Shown here: positions 1 to 8,488 of the stretch, in pieces | Numbering within the stretch: the first letter of the stretch is position 1 | Layout of the letters: every line of letters starts with the position of its first letter | NCBI RefSeq assembly: GCF_003626695.1 | Contig: NZ_RBAH01000016.1 | Location: 1 to 64,000 of the forward strand | Length of the DNA stretch: 64,000 nucleotides | DNA from: Paenibacillus ginsengarvi | GTDB taxonomy: Bacteria > Bacillota > Bacilli > Paenibacillales > NBRC-103111 | Reading direction: 5' to 3' | Notes under the pieces: generated by a model | What the model was told of the DNA's origin: nothing | Databases searched by the model: none | Seen by the model: the letters and a program-made list of their open reading frames with translations, nothing else | Program-made: the position numbers and the translations under genes

Positions 1-202
1 GTGGTCCGTCTGTAACACGGGTTCGTGACACCAAGAAAGTACGACCTACCTTCGCCAGCCCAGTACCAGTATGGACAATATTTTCATTCATCAGTGGTGC
101 CGCAAAGCAGCATGTTTGTCTGTAACGATAAGTAGCGCCATTCTGACTTAGTAATCGATTACCAATTTTTCTCGAGAGATAATAAAAGGGGATGTTTATA
201 CG

Positions 203-1540
203 ATGTGGAACAAAACAATGCGTACAGTCGCAACGCTCGGCATGCTTGGAACGATCTTATCTGCTTGCGGAAATGCCGGCACACCGGAAACAGGCGGCGC
301 GGGAACGCCGGCTGCTCCAAAACCGAGTGAACCTCCCGCGCCGGTGAAGCTGACTTTGCTGCTGGACAGCGCAACGCTTTCGAAGGACGAATTCGACAAC
401 CTGATCGTCGCGCCGATCAAAGCCAAATACCCGCACATTTCGATGGAAATGGTCACCAACACCAACAAGGATAAGGATGCAGGCGTACAGGACTTTATTT
501 CCTCCGGTCAATTTCCAGACCTGGTTTTCAGCACCTACCCCCGCATAACCAATTACCGGGAGCTGAAAGCAGTTGAAGACATAACGCCCTATGTGACCAA
601 ACGTAGTATCGATCTGAAAAAATTCGACCCTGCCGCTCTTCAGACGGCGCAAGTATACTCCGGCGACGGCAAGCTGTACGCGCTGCCCTTCTCGCTGAAC
701 TTTACAGCCACCTTCTACAACAAAGACTTGTTCGACAAATTCGGAGTGCCTTATCCGAAAGACGGCTGGACCTGGGACGACGCGCTGGACACAACGAAAA
801 AGCTCACCCGCACCCTCGAAGGCACCGAGTACAAAGGGGCGTTTGTGCAAGGAATCGGCGATGTGTCCACGCAGTTAAGCTTGTCGCGCATCGATCCGAA
901 AACAGGCAAAGCCAATCTGGTCGCCCAGGATCAATGGAAGCGGTTGTTCGATATGTACAAAGCGATTACCGATATCCCGGGAAATAAAGACGCCTTAGCA
1001 GGAACAACACTAAACGACGGGTTTCTGAAAAACCAGACGGTTGCCATGGCGATCAGCTATGATGCGCGCATTGCCGCCCTGGAAAAACTGTACGGGACAC
1101 CGCAAAACTTCAACTGGGATCTGACCCAATTCCCAAGCTTCAAAGAAAAGCCGAATACAACGGTCGCCTCGTCCGGCCACTTCTTGATGTTGTCGTCGCT
1201 CGGCAAGCATAAGGAAGATGCGTTCAGCGTCATTGAGCTGCTTGGCTCGGCCGATATCCAGAAGATGATTACCGACTATGGGCGTTACACCGCGCTTGCC
1301 GATCAGTCGATTAAAGAAATGTATGGCCGCAACATCAAATCGCTGCAAGGCAAAAACACGAAAGCGGTCTTCAAAAGCCAATTTGCTCCGCCAGTACCGC
1401 CGCATAAAAATGCCGATCTTGTCTTTACGCATATCAATCAGGCGTTGACGAGGGTAATCAACGGAGAAATCGACGTGAATACAGCCATTCGGGAAGCAGA
1501 GGAAGCGGCAAACAAAGAAATTGCGGCAAAAGGAAACTGA
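203..1540 (+). CDS. Extracellular solute-binding lipoprotein (family 1)
   Basis: This is a substrate-binding lipoprotein of a carbohydrate ABC importer, 445 residues, the usual length. The N-terminus is a lipoprotein signal ending in LSAC with the lipidated Cys at about residue 22, followed by a Pro/Ala/Gly-rich linker. The motif YNKDLFDKFGVPYP and the C-terminal segment with VNTAIREAEEAANKEI are typical of this family. The ATG follows an AAAAGGGG ribosome site. No permease or ATPase genes lie next to it, so it is an orphan within the window. It resembles the protein at 58876-60213, which carries nearly the same DLFDKFGVPYP block and C-terminal pattern, so the two are paralogues. The ligand cannot be told from sequence. 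Confidence 0.9.
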   Translation: MWNKTMRTVATLGMLGTILSACGNAGTPETGGAGTPAAPKPSEPPAPVKLTLLLDSATLSKDEFDNLIVAPIKAKYPHISMEMVTNTNKDKDAGVQDFISSGQFPDLVFSTYPRITNYRELKAVEDITPYVTKRSIDLKKFDPAALQTAQVYSGDGKLYALPFSLNFTATFYNKDLFDKFGVPYPKDGWTWDDALDTTKKLTRTLEGTEYKGAFVQGIGDVSTQLSLSRIDPKTGKANLVAQDQWKRLFDMYKAITDIPGNKDALAGTTLNDGFLKNQTVAMAISYDARIAALEKLYGTPQNFNWDLTQFPSFKEKPNTTVASSGHFLMLSSLGKHKEDAFSVIELLGSADIQKMITDYGRYTALADQSIKEMYGRNIKSLQGKNTKAVFKSQFAPPVPPHKNADLVFTHINQALTRVINGEIDVNTAIREAEEAANKEIAAKGN

Positions 1541-1590
1541 TTCGCAGGCGATGCCCGTTTAGCGGCATGTATAGCTGATTCTACAACAAA

Positions 1591-1627
1591 CAGGAGGCCC
1601 GGCTGGTTACCGGACCTCCTGCTGCTT
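1591..1627. terminator. Bidirectional rho-independent terminator
   Basis: A 12-bp stem (1591-1602 with 1610-1621, one mismatch) has a T-rich stretch on the right and A-rich sequence on the left. It sits between two converging genes and can end transcripts from both sides. Confidence 0.8.
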
Positions 1628-1651
1628 TTCTCTCTATACGCCTATTTGGCT

Positions 1652-2770
1652 TCAAGCGCCGAACGAATCGTCCTTCTGGAACAGCATCAGCGGCATTTTG
1701 AATACGTAGGCGACTACGATAAAGATGCCGATAATCATGCCGATCAGCACGAGCACACTGCTGAGCGAGAGCGCCCCGATGCCGGTAATGACGTTCGCAA
1801 TGTTGCAGCCCGGCGCGATCCGCGAGGATACGCCCATTAGCAGCCCGCCGAAGATGGCGGCGGGCAGTCGCGACTTCCGCGGCAGACGCAGCTTGAAGCT
1901 TCCGCTCATCAGCGCGGCGGACAGCGACCCGATAACGAGAAAGATAACGAGCGTTTCTTCCGGACCGAGTCCGACCCTCGGAAAATCGGCAAACAGGGCG
2001 TTCAGGTACGTGTTGTTGTATACGATATCGTCGCCGAACAGCTGCGCCACCGCTACCGCGCCGATGCGCGTTTCCGGTCCCGTTATGCCGACATTGGACA
2101 TAAGCGCGAACTGTACGGTTGCAACAACGCCGATCAGAAAAGCAACGAGACGAATATCCCAGTGCGACTGCTTGAACGGGTTGCGCTCCCAATCCGTTAA
2201 AGATTCCTTGATCCCTTGGACGAATCCGCGAAAACCGAAACGTGCTATCGAGATCGCGATCATAACGACGACAATGACCAGCGGAATCGCGTATACCGGC
2301 AGCGGCAAATTGTACAGGGTATATCCGGATTCGGCGATCGTGAGCGGATTCAGCACATCGCGTCCCCACGGATCGTATACGAGGGCGAACAGCAAGTTGC
2401 CGACAATCGCGCAGACGAGCACGATCCAGAACTGCACGTATCCCATCCCGCAGCGGTACAGCGTACCGGAGCCGCAGCCGCCGGCGATCGTCATGCCGAT
2501 ACCGAACAAAATGCCGCCGAGCAAATTACCGCCGCTGACCGGCACGGTCCATAAATCCGGGATGCCCCTCGCGCCGATCGTCAGCACGAGCGCCCAGCCG
2601 AGCAGAGCGGTACCGATCAGCACGAGCACGCCGTTCAAGATGCGCGTATCGCGCACGCTGATCCAGTCGCGGATCGAAGCGACGAAGCAGAAGTCGGCCT
2701 TTTGCAATAAAAAGCCGTACGCAAAGCCGAAAAAGGCGGCCAGCAAAAAAACGTCCCATGTGTATGCCAT
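1652..2770 (-). CDS. YeeE/YedE family thiosulfate (sulfur) transporter
   Basis: This is a polytopic membrane protein of 372 residues in the YeeE/YedE (TsuA) family, which takes up thiosulfate through a channel lined with conserved cysteines. Visible family marks are the N-terminal GFAYGFLLQKADFCF, the GGCGSGTLYRCGMG block near residue 100 and a C-terminal APGCNIAN block, each carrying Cys residues expected to bind the thiosulfate sulfur. About nine to ten hydrophobic segments are present. It is the last gene of a four-gene operon with a TusA-like protein and two rhodanese proteins, which matches the known pairing of YeeE channels with sulfur carriers. Family call is firm; the exact substrate is inferred from context. 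Confidence 0.88.
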   Translation of the reverse strand: MAYTWDVFLLAAFFGFAYGFLLQKADFCFVASIRDWISVRDTRILNGVLVLIGTALLGWALVLTIGARGIPDLWTVPVSGGNLLGGILFGIGMTIAGGCGSGTLYRCGMGYVQFWIVLVCAIVGNLLFALVYDPWGRDVLNPLTIAESGYTLYNLPLPVYAIPLVIVVVMIAISIARFGFRGFVQGIKESLTDWERNPFKQSHWDIRLVAFLIGVVATVQFALMSNVGITGPETRIGAVAVAQLFGDDIVYNNTYLNALFADFPRVGLGPEETLVIFLVIGSLSAALMSGSFKLRLPRKSRLPAAIFGGLLMGVSSRIAPGCNIANVITGIGALSLSSVLVLIGMIIGIFIVVAYVFKMPLMLFQKDDSFGA

Positions 2771-2803
2771 TTCCGTAAGTCAACCACCTTTAAGTCGGCA
2801 AAA

Positions 2804-3064
2804 TTACGCCTTCTTCACAAAAATATGATACTCTCCGCCTTTTTTGGCGACGCCGAGAAACTCCCCGATTTTGTTCATTTTCACCGCAGCCGGAATCGTT
2901 TTGGTAGCGATGCTGTGATCCGTCACTTCGACTACAATCTCGCCGGATTTGGCTTTTTTCAGTCCGTCCAGCGCCAGGTTCAGCGTATGCGGGCACACTT
3001 CGCCGACGGCGTCTACGATATGGTCCGGTTTCAGGGCAAGCAGTTCTTTTTCGCTCAAGCTCAT
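2804..3064 (-). CDS. TusA-like sulfur carrier protein
   Basis: This is an 86-residue cytoplasmic protein of the TusA/SirA fold. TusA proteins carry sulfane sulfur as a persulfide on a Cys in a CPxP motif. Here the motif reads GEVCPHTLNLALDGL, so the Cys and first Pro are kept but the second Pro is replaced by Thr. The rest, including GEIVVEVTD and the C-terminal beta strands, fits the family. The ATG follows AAAGGAGCG. It lies between a rhodanese gene and a YeeE channel gene, so its likely job is to accept sulfur from the channel and pass it on, as TsuB does for TsuA. Confidence 0.85.
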   Translation of the reverse strand: MSLSEKELLALKPDHIVDAVGEVCPHTLNLALDGLKKAKSGEIVVEVTDHSIATKTIPAAVKMNKIGEFLGVAKKGGEYHIFVKKA

Positions 3065-3116
3065 GTGGAATCGCTCCTTTAGGTTGGATAGTTATGAATA
3101 ATACGTTCTACGCTGC

Positions 3117-3497
3117 TCAGGGCTTGACGGCGAGTCCGTAGCTTTCGATCGGCTCGGCGGGACCGCCGGCCACTTCGCCACCTTCCGCCACCCAGCTCAG
3201 CATACCGCCGAGAAAGTTGTGAACGTTCGCGAATCCGTTGTTCTGAAAATATTTGGCGACCTCGAGGCTTCTTCGGCCGCTACGGCATACGAATACGTAC
3301 TCGCGCTGCGGATCGAGCTTCTCCGGCCAGTCGATAATATCGCCCATCGGAATAAGCGGGAGCCCGCCGATATGCGCTTCCTCGTACTCCTCCGGCTCGC
3401 GGACGTCAATGACGATCGCCGCCCGCTCCCCGTCGCTTATTACGTCCTTCAGCTCCTGCCAATCCAGATGGGAGACTCCCTCTATATGCGTTGCCAT
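3117..3497 (-). CDS. Single-domain rhodanese-like sulfurtransferase
   Basis: This is a 126-residue cytoplasmic protein with one rhodanese domain. The N-terminal IDVREPEEYEEAHIGG and the active-site loop VCRSGRRS, with the catalytic Cys, are both complete. Rhodaneses move sulfane sulfur from thiosulfate or a persulfide to an acceptor thiol. The gene has an AAAAGGAGG ribosome site and follows the lipoprotein rhodanese gene within 25 bases, so the two are co-transcribed. No signal peptide is present, so it acts inside the cell, in contrast with its upstream neighbour. Confidence 0.9.
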   Translation of the reverse strand: MATHIEGVSHLDWQELKDVISDGERAAIVIDVREPEEYEEAHIGGLPLIPMGDIIDWPEKLDPQREYVFVCRSGRRSLEVAKYFQNNGFANVHNFLGGMLSWVAEGGEVAGGPAEPIESYGLAVKP

Positions 3498-3521
3498 CGT
3501 GCGTGCCTCCTTTTGCCTACT

Positions 3522-4484
3522 TTATTTCACAAGCGGTGCGTCGTCCGCGTTGGCCCATTCGGCCATCGAGCCTTCATAAGGACGAACGTCCTTGAATCCG
3601 AGCAGCCTCAAAGTGAAGTAGGTGTGGGCTCCGCGAATGTTCGTCTGGCAGTACGGGATAACCGTCTTATCCTTGTCCGTAATGCCGGCTTTCGTATAAA
3701 GCGCCGTCAAATCTTTGTAGCTTTTGAATTTCGGCACGCCGTCCGCCGGCGCCTGATCGATCGCATCGCTCCACTCCGTATTGATCGCTCCGTTTACGTG
3801 GCCGCCGTTTTTGTTGCCGCGCAAATCTTCACCGGTATATTCTTTGGCCGAGCGGGTATCGACTAAGGTGCACTGAGCCAGATTGGCCGAGAGCAGCTGT
3901 GCCTTCGTCGTAATCAGCTTGTCGTTCGGCTGCGCCGAAAAGTTGCCTTTCGCCGGAGCCGGCACATCGGTCGACAGTTCTTTGCCGGCCGTTGTCCAGG
4001 CGAGTACGCCGCCGTTCAACACCTTCACTTTATCCTTCAAGCCGTAATATTCCAGGCCGTAAAAGATGCGGGTCGCCGAGTTGCCGGCTCCGCCTTCGTC
4101 GTAGACGACAACGGTCGAATCGCTGTTGATGCCGGCCTTCTGAAACAGCTCGGTAAACGCGTCTTTGCCGATAATCGTATTGTTTTTGGAATCTTTCAGC
4201 AGACCGGCGTTTACGGCAACGGCACCGGGAATATGTCCCTGCTCGTAGCCTTTCGAACGAGCGTCGATAATTTTCAGATTGGCGTCCTTGGCATGATCCT
4301 GAACCCACTTTACATCTGCGAGCAGTTGCGCGTTCGGATATGTATCCGTCGCCTTCGCTTCCTGTGCCGGTTTATTGCCGCCGGCTCCTCCTGCGGCGTT
4401 CGTGGCGCTATCCGGTTTGCTGCTGCACGCGGCCGTAATCCCCGCGAGTACGACTAAGGAAAGAATAGCTAGCTTGCTTCTCAT
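3522..4484 (-). CDS. Lipoprotein thiosulfate/mercaptopyruvate sulfurtransferase (tandem rhodanese)
   Basis: This is a two-domain sulfurtransferase of about 320 residues exported as a lipoprotein: the signal ends in ITAAC with the lipid Cys at about residue 20. The N-terminal rhodanese domain contains IIDARSKGYEQGHIPGA and has no active Cys in its loop (VVVYDEGGAGNSAT). The C-terminal domain has LVDTRSAKEYTG and the catalytic loop PYCQTNIRG. I start it at the ATG at 4484 because GAGGGGAG lies just upstream; an in-frame GTG at 4508 is possible. It is the first gene of the sulfur operon, so sulfur transfer is expected to begin outside the membrane, before YeeE imports the product. Confidence 0.9.
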   Translation of the reverse strand: MRSKLAILSLVVLAGITAACSSKPDSATNAAGGAGGNKPAQEAKATDTYPNAQLLADVKWVQDHAKDANLKIIDARSKGYEQGHIPGAVAVNAGLLKDSKNNTIIGKDAFTELFQKAGINSDSTVVVYDEGGAGNSATRIFYGLEYYGLKDKVKVLNGGVLAWTTAGKELSTDVPAPAKGNFSAQPNDKLITTKAQLLSANLAQCTLVDTRSAKEYTGEDLRGNKNGGHVNGAINTEWSDAIDQAPADGVPKFKSYKDLTALYTKAGITDKDKTVIPYCQTNIRGAHTYFTLRLLGFKDVRPYEGSMAEWANADDAPLVK

Positions 4485-4542
4485 AGACCGATGGCTCCCC
4501 TCTATCACATCTGCATCTTGCTAATAGTTTGATTTCTCCTGT

Positions 4543-4571
4543 ATAATACATCTATCCCTAGTGATTTACAA
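4543..4571 (-). promoter_or_regulatory. Sigma-A promoter of the sulfur operon
   Basis: On the minus strand TTGTAA (4571-4566) and TATTAT (4548-4543) are separated by exactly 17 bases, about 60 bases before the operon's first ATG. No S-box or T-box is seen here. Confidence 0.6.
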
Positions 4572-4618
4572 GGATTAATTTTCAATGAACTGATCAACTA
4601 CAATGGGACGTGAAATCG

Positions 4619-5689
4619 ATGAGAATCGGGAAGTGCGCGGTGACCGTCAGCGTCGTGATCGCCATGCTGCTCGGCGGATGCGCGATGGAAACGAAGGAAC
4701 AGGCGCAGGCAAGACTTGGGGGCGGAACGGGGAAAACGGGCGAAGCCGCAGCGGCTCCGCAAAGCGAGGCCGGCAAGCTGACGGCCGTTCAATTTTATGT
4801 GCCGAGCGAGAAAGAAAACAACTTGTCCGTCATCGACATCCCGACCGGCAAAGTCGTCGGCACGGTCAAGCTGTCCGAAGCGCCGTCGACGGTCGTATTC
4901 GCCAGCACGATGCGGGAAGCGTACGTGGCCAACATGAACAGCAGCACCGTCTCGGTGATCAATACGCAAACGCTGAAGGTCGAGAAAGAAATTCCCGTAG
5001 GACCGATGCCGCACGGCATGGTGCTCTCGCCCGACAACAAGACGCTGTATGTCGCGGCCGTAGCCGACCAGTTCGTTTATCTGGTCGATACGAAGGAGCG
5101 CAAGGAAGCCGGCACGATCGACCTCGGCACCGGCGCGAAAACGAATTATATGAGCTTGTTCGGCGAAAAGTTATATATAAGCGATCATGAGAACAACAAA
5201 GTATATGTTGTGAACGTGAAAACGAAGGCTACCGTGTTGACGATTCCGACGGGTAAAACGCCGCGCGCGGTCAAGGTTAGCGATGACGGCAAAAAGCTGT
5301 TCGTCCCAACCGCCGGCGAAGGCGCTCTGGAAGTCTACAACACCGATACAGGCAAGCTTGAGACGAAAATAGCCGTCGCCGCCGGCGCTACCGACGTCGT
5401 CATAGCCGATGACGGCAAAAGCGCGATCGTCACTTCCATGGAAGGTAACGCGGCAACGTTCGTCGATCTGGCCGCCGCCAAAGCGACGGAGACGATCACG
5501 GGACTGCCGGGAGCCAGACACATCGCCTACAATCGCCAGCAAACGAAAGCGTACGTAACACTCAGCGGATCGGACGAGGTCGCCGTTATCGACATAGCCA
5601 CCCGCAAACCTGCAGAACGCATCAAGGTAGGAGCCACGCCGCACGGCATCCAGATCAAGGCGCTGCCCGGCATCGGCGGAAGCTGCTGA
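4619..5689 (+). CDS. YVTN-type beta-propeller lipoprotein
   Basis: This is a surface lipoprotein of about 356 residues. The signal ends in LLGGC. The mature part is built from roughly 42-residue repeats with the YVTN pattern, for example IDIPTGKVVGTVKL, VINTQTLKVEKEIPVG and PHGMVLSPDNKTLYV, which fold into a seven-bladed beta-propeller. Such proteins bind or scaffold other extracellular factors. It is read away from the sulfur operon and shares the promoter region, but no direct sulfur link is visible. I chose ATG 4619 with GGGA upstream; GTG 4610 is an in-frame alternative. Function is unknown beyond the fold. Confidence 0.82.
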   Translation: MRIGKCAVTVSVVIAMLLGGCAMETKEQAQARLGGGTGKTGEAAAAPQSEAGKLTAVQFYVPSEKENNLSVIDIPTGKVVGTVKLSEAPSTVVFASTMREAYVANMNSSTVSVINTQTLKVEKEIPVGPMPHGMVLSPDNKTLYVAAVADQFVYLVDTKERKEAGTIDLGTGAKTNYMSLFGEKLYISDHENNKVYVVNVKTKATVLTIPTGKTPRAVKVSDDGKKLFVPTAGEGALEVYNTDTGKLETKIAVAAGATDVVIADDGKSAIVTSMEGNAATFVDLAAAKATETITGLPGARHIAYNRQQTKAYVTLSGSDEVAVIDIATRKPAERIKVGATPHGIQIKALPGIGGSC

Positions 5690-5751
5690 CGAAGCGATCT
5701 TTGGACCCAAGAGATGTCCTAGCGGGACAATTTCATACAGGAAACCGAACC

Positions 5752-5792
5752 AGCCGTCAAACTCCATGCTAATGGGTTTGGCGGCTTGTTTG
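5752..5792 (+). terminator. Terminator after the YVTN gene
   Basis: An 11-bp stem (5752-5762 with 5776-5786, one mismatch) is followed by TGTTTGT. Confidence 0.6.
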
Positions 5793-5912
5793 TCGTACCT
5801 TCGCTTTCCTCCGCAAGCGCTCCCGCTGCGAATAAAATTAGGAATTTTAGGTAACCTTACACAATATTATCGTCCGATGAACTTTATTCCGTCGCTGAAG
5901 CGGGGAGGCTGT

Positions 5913-7007
5913 ATGGACAAATCCAAAATGACGATCGGCGTTATGCAAACGATCATGATTATGATGCTGTACAACGGTCTTATCAGTCACGTTATCATCA
6001 ATCCGATGGTACTTGACGCATCGGGCCGGGACGCTTGGATATCCGCTCTCGTCACAGCGGTTCTATTTCTCCCTTGGAGTCTCATTCTTATATACATTAT
6101 GCGAAAGTCCGCTGGAGAGAAGCTACAGCCCTGGCTCGCGCGGCGGACGACGGCCTGGCTGTCGTGGGTTATGCTGGTTCCGGTAGCGGTACAGCTTTAT
6201 CTAATCGGCGGCTTGACGATCTTGCATACGTCGATATGGACGGTTTCCAACTATTTGCCCGCAACGCCCCAATATGTGCTTATTATTGCCCTGGTGATCG
6301 TATGCCACTATGCAGCCTGTCACGGCATTCGCACAATCGCCATAGGCGCGGGGATATTGCTGCCGACGGTCGTCCTTCTCGGCTACTTTGTCTCGATCTC
6401 GAACATGTCGGAGAAAGACTGGCTTATGCTCAAGCCCTTCATGGAGAACGGTCCGGAACCGGTACTGAACGGCATGATTTTTTGCGGCGGCGCCTTCGTG
6501 GAATTGTCCATTCTGCTGCTGTTCCAGCACAGGCTGCGTGTGAAGATGAAAGCCTGGCATATGCTTATCCTGGCCGGCATTATCGTGTATATTACGCTCG
6601 GCCCGATGGTCGGCGCGATTACGGAATTCGGGCCGAAGGAGGCCGCGAAGCAAATGGTATCCCCTTATGAGCAGTGGCGCCTCGTCAAGCTGGGCAACTA
6701 TATCGAGCATGTCGACTTCCTCTCCGTGTACCAGTGGCTGGCCGGGGCAAGTATCCGGATCGGCTTGTCCCAATTTTTGCTTGCCGATATGTTCCCGTTT
6801 AAAAAACCGAAGTCCCGGCGCTGGCTGATTACCGGCATTTCCTTGAGCTACATCGTCTTGGCGATCATCGGCTCCCATATGAATACGTTCTACCTGGGCA
6901 TCTACGAATCGTATATGCAGCTTTCATTAGTGTTGACTCTGATTCTCACGTCCATATGGGCCGTCATCGCCTGGCGCTCCAAATCGGCAAAGGAGGAACC
7001 GGCATGA
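5913..7007 (+). CDS. gerAB: Spore germination protein, GerAB family permease subunit
   Basis: This is the B subunit of a GerA-type germinant receptor, an APC-superfamily transporter-like protein in the inner spore membrane that senses or binds the germinant. It has about 364 residues and some ten hydrophobic helices, starting IGVMQTIMIMMLYNGLISHVI, with the family block LPATPQYVLIIALVIVCHYAACHGI. The start is ATG 5913 with GGGGAGG four bases upstream; the longer open frame to 5766 lacks a ribosome site. Its stop overlaps the next start by four bases (ATGA). The symbol marks the subunit class, not orthology to one named receptor. Expression in the forespore under sigma-G is expected, but no clear sigma-G promoter was seen. 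Confidence 0.9.
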   Translation: MDKSKMTIGVMQTIMIMMLYNGLISHVIINPMVLDASGRDAWISALVTAVLFLPWSLILIYIMRKSAGEKLQPWLARRTTAWLSWVMLVPVAVQLYLIGGLTILHTSIWTVSNYLPATPQYVLIIALVIVCHYAACHGIRTIAIGAGILLPTVVLLGYFVSISNMSEKDWLMLKPFMENGPEPVLNGMIFCGGAFVELSILLLFQHRLRVKMKAWHMLILAGIIVYITLGPMVGAITEFGPKEAAKQMVSPYEQWRLVKLGNYIEHVDFLSVYQWLAGASIRIGLSQFLLADMFPFKKPKSRRWLITGISLSYIVLAIIGSHMNTFYLGIYESYMQLSLVLTLILTSIWAVIAWRSKSAKEEPA

Positions 7008-8488
7008 AACATCACAAACCCGAAGTTACGGTTTGGAACGAATCCAAAATTCGCGAATTGTTCGCGAGCTCCTCCGACGTACAGTTGGATGTAGTCCGTT
7101 TTCATGAGCGGGACCTTGCGTCCGCCGTTATGCTCATCTATTCGGACGGACTGAGTGACACGCCGATGATCAGCAAGACGATTTTGCCGGAGCTGAACCG
7201 GATTTATCAGCAGACCGGCTTCGACCAGGTGCTCAAGGGTGTTTCTGTCGGCGTGCTGCCGCTGCTGCCGCTCGGGGGGAGTGCCGCCAAAACGGACATC
7301 GTCGATGCCGTATTCGAAGGGGATCTGGTGCTGCTGTTTCTGAAGACGAACATGCTGTTCAAGATCAGCATATGCAACCGTCCAGATCGCCAGCCAGAGG
7401 AGTCGAGCACCGAAATCTCGATCAAAGGTCCGAAGGACGGTTTTGTTGAAAATATCGCCATTAACGTGGCCTTGATCCGGAAACGGATCCGCTCCACTTC
7501 CCTGTGTTATGAAACGACGGTGCTTGGCGCAAGAACCCGGACGAAGGTCGGTCTGCTATATTTTGAAGACATCATCCAACCGGAAATCTTGGCCGAAGTG
7601 CGAAAAAGACTGGCTAAAATCGATGTCGACGGCGTTTATTCGATCGGTCAACTCGAAGAAGCGCTCGCCGACGTCAAATATCCGCTGTTTCCGCTGCTGG
7701 ACATAACCGGCCGCCCGGATTATGCCGTAAGCAGCCTGCTTGCCGGCCGATTCGTCGTCATCGTCGACGGCAATCCGCTCGTGCTGATCGGTCCGGCCAG
7801 CCTCGGCCTTATTCTGAAATCGCCGGAGGACATCCACTTCAATTTCCAATACGTTACGTTTACGCGTCTCATCCGGCTGTTCAGCTTCGTGGCGGCGGTA
7901 ATGCTTCCCGGGCTTTGGGTTGCTTTGTCCGCCTTCCATCAGGACCAGATTCCGTTCCGCCTGATGGCTACGATCTCGGTCGCACGAATGGGCCTTCCGC
8001 TATCGGCGCAGATGGAAATGTTCCTGCTGCTCGTGCTGCTGGAAATATTCCGTGAAGCAGGGGTACGCCTGCCGAGTTCGATCGGTCAGACGCTCACCGT
8101 TATCGGCGGTCTTGTTATCGGCGACGCCGCCATCCGTGCCGGGCTCGTCTCTCCTTCCGTCGTCGTTGTCGGAGCGATAACGGCCGTTATGGGCGTTACC
8201 CTTGTCAATCAGTCGCTCAGTACCGTCGTCAGCGTCATTCGGTTCGGCGTCTTTTTGGCTTCGTCGATCATCGGGATGTATGGGCTTATATTAAGTTCGT
8301 TTTTGCTGCTGTTCTATATGTCCAAGCTGCGGTCGTTCGGGGTCCCATACCTCTCGCCGTTATCTCCGCCGATTTTCGGAGATATGCTCAAAGGGTATAT
8401 GCGCCTTCCCTGGATCCTGATGAAAAATCGGCCGAAGGTACTTAACCCGATCGATCCGGATCATAAGGAGGATCGCGACTCCGAATGA
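7004..8488 (+). CDS. gerAA: Spore germination protein, GerAA family subunit
   Basis: This is the A subunit of the receptor, 494 residues from ATG 7004 (AGGAGG at 6991-6996). GerA proteins have a large N-terminal cytosolic domain and a C-terminal membrane part. Both are seen: family blocks RDLASAVMLIYSDGL and ENIAINVALIRKRIRS in the first half, then PLVLIGPASLGLI and hydrophobic segments around FVAAVMLPGLWVAL and MEMFLLLVLLEIFREAGVRLP. The A subunits assemble into the pentameric ion channel that opens on germinant binding. Overlaps of four bases with both neighbours show tight translational coupling. Confidence 0.93.
   Translation: MKHHKPEVTVWNESKIRELFASSSDVQLDVVRFHERDLASAVMLIYSDGLSDTPMISKTILPELNRIYQQTGFDQVLKGVSVGVLPLLPLGGSAAKTDIVDAVFEGDLVLLFLKTNMLFKISICNRPDRQPEESSTEISIKGPKDGFVENIAINVALIRKRIRSTSLCYETTVLGARTRTKVGLLYFEDIIQPEILAEVRKRLAKIDVDGVYSIGQLEEALADVKYPLFPLLDITGRPDYAVSSLLAGRFVVIVDGNPLVLIGPASLGLILKSPEDIHFNFQYVTFTRLIRLFSFVAAVMLPGLWVALSAFHQDQIPFRLMATISVARMGLPLSAQMEMFLLLVLLEIFREAGVRLPSSIGQTLTVIGGLVIGDAAIRAGLVSPSVVVVGAITAVMGVTLVNQSLSTVVSVIRFGVFLASSIIGMYGLILSSFLLLFYMSKLRSFGVPYLSPLSPPIFGDMLKGYMRLPWILMKNRPKVLNPIDPDHKEDRDSE

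Noticed and set aside
5840..5880. Sigma-G promoter of the germination operon
   Set aside because: GAATAA and CACAATA resemble the two boxes, but they are about 24 bases apart, too far for sigma-G.
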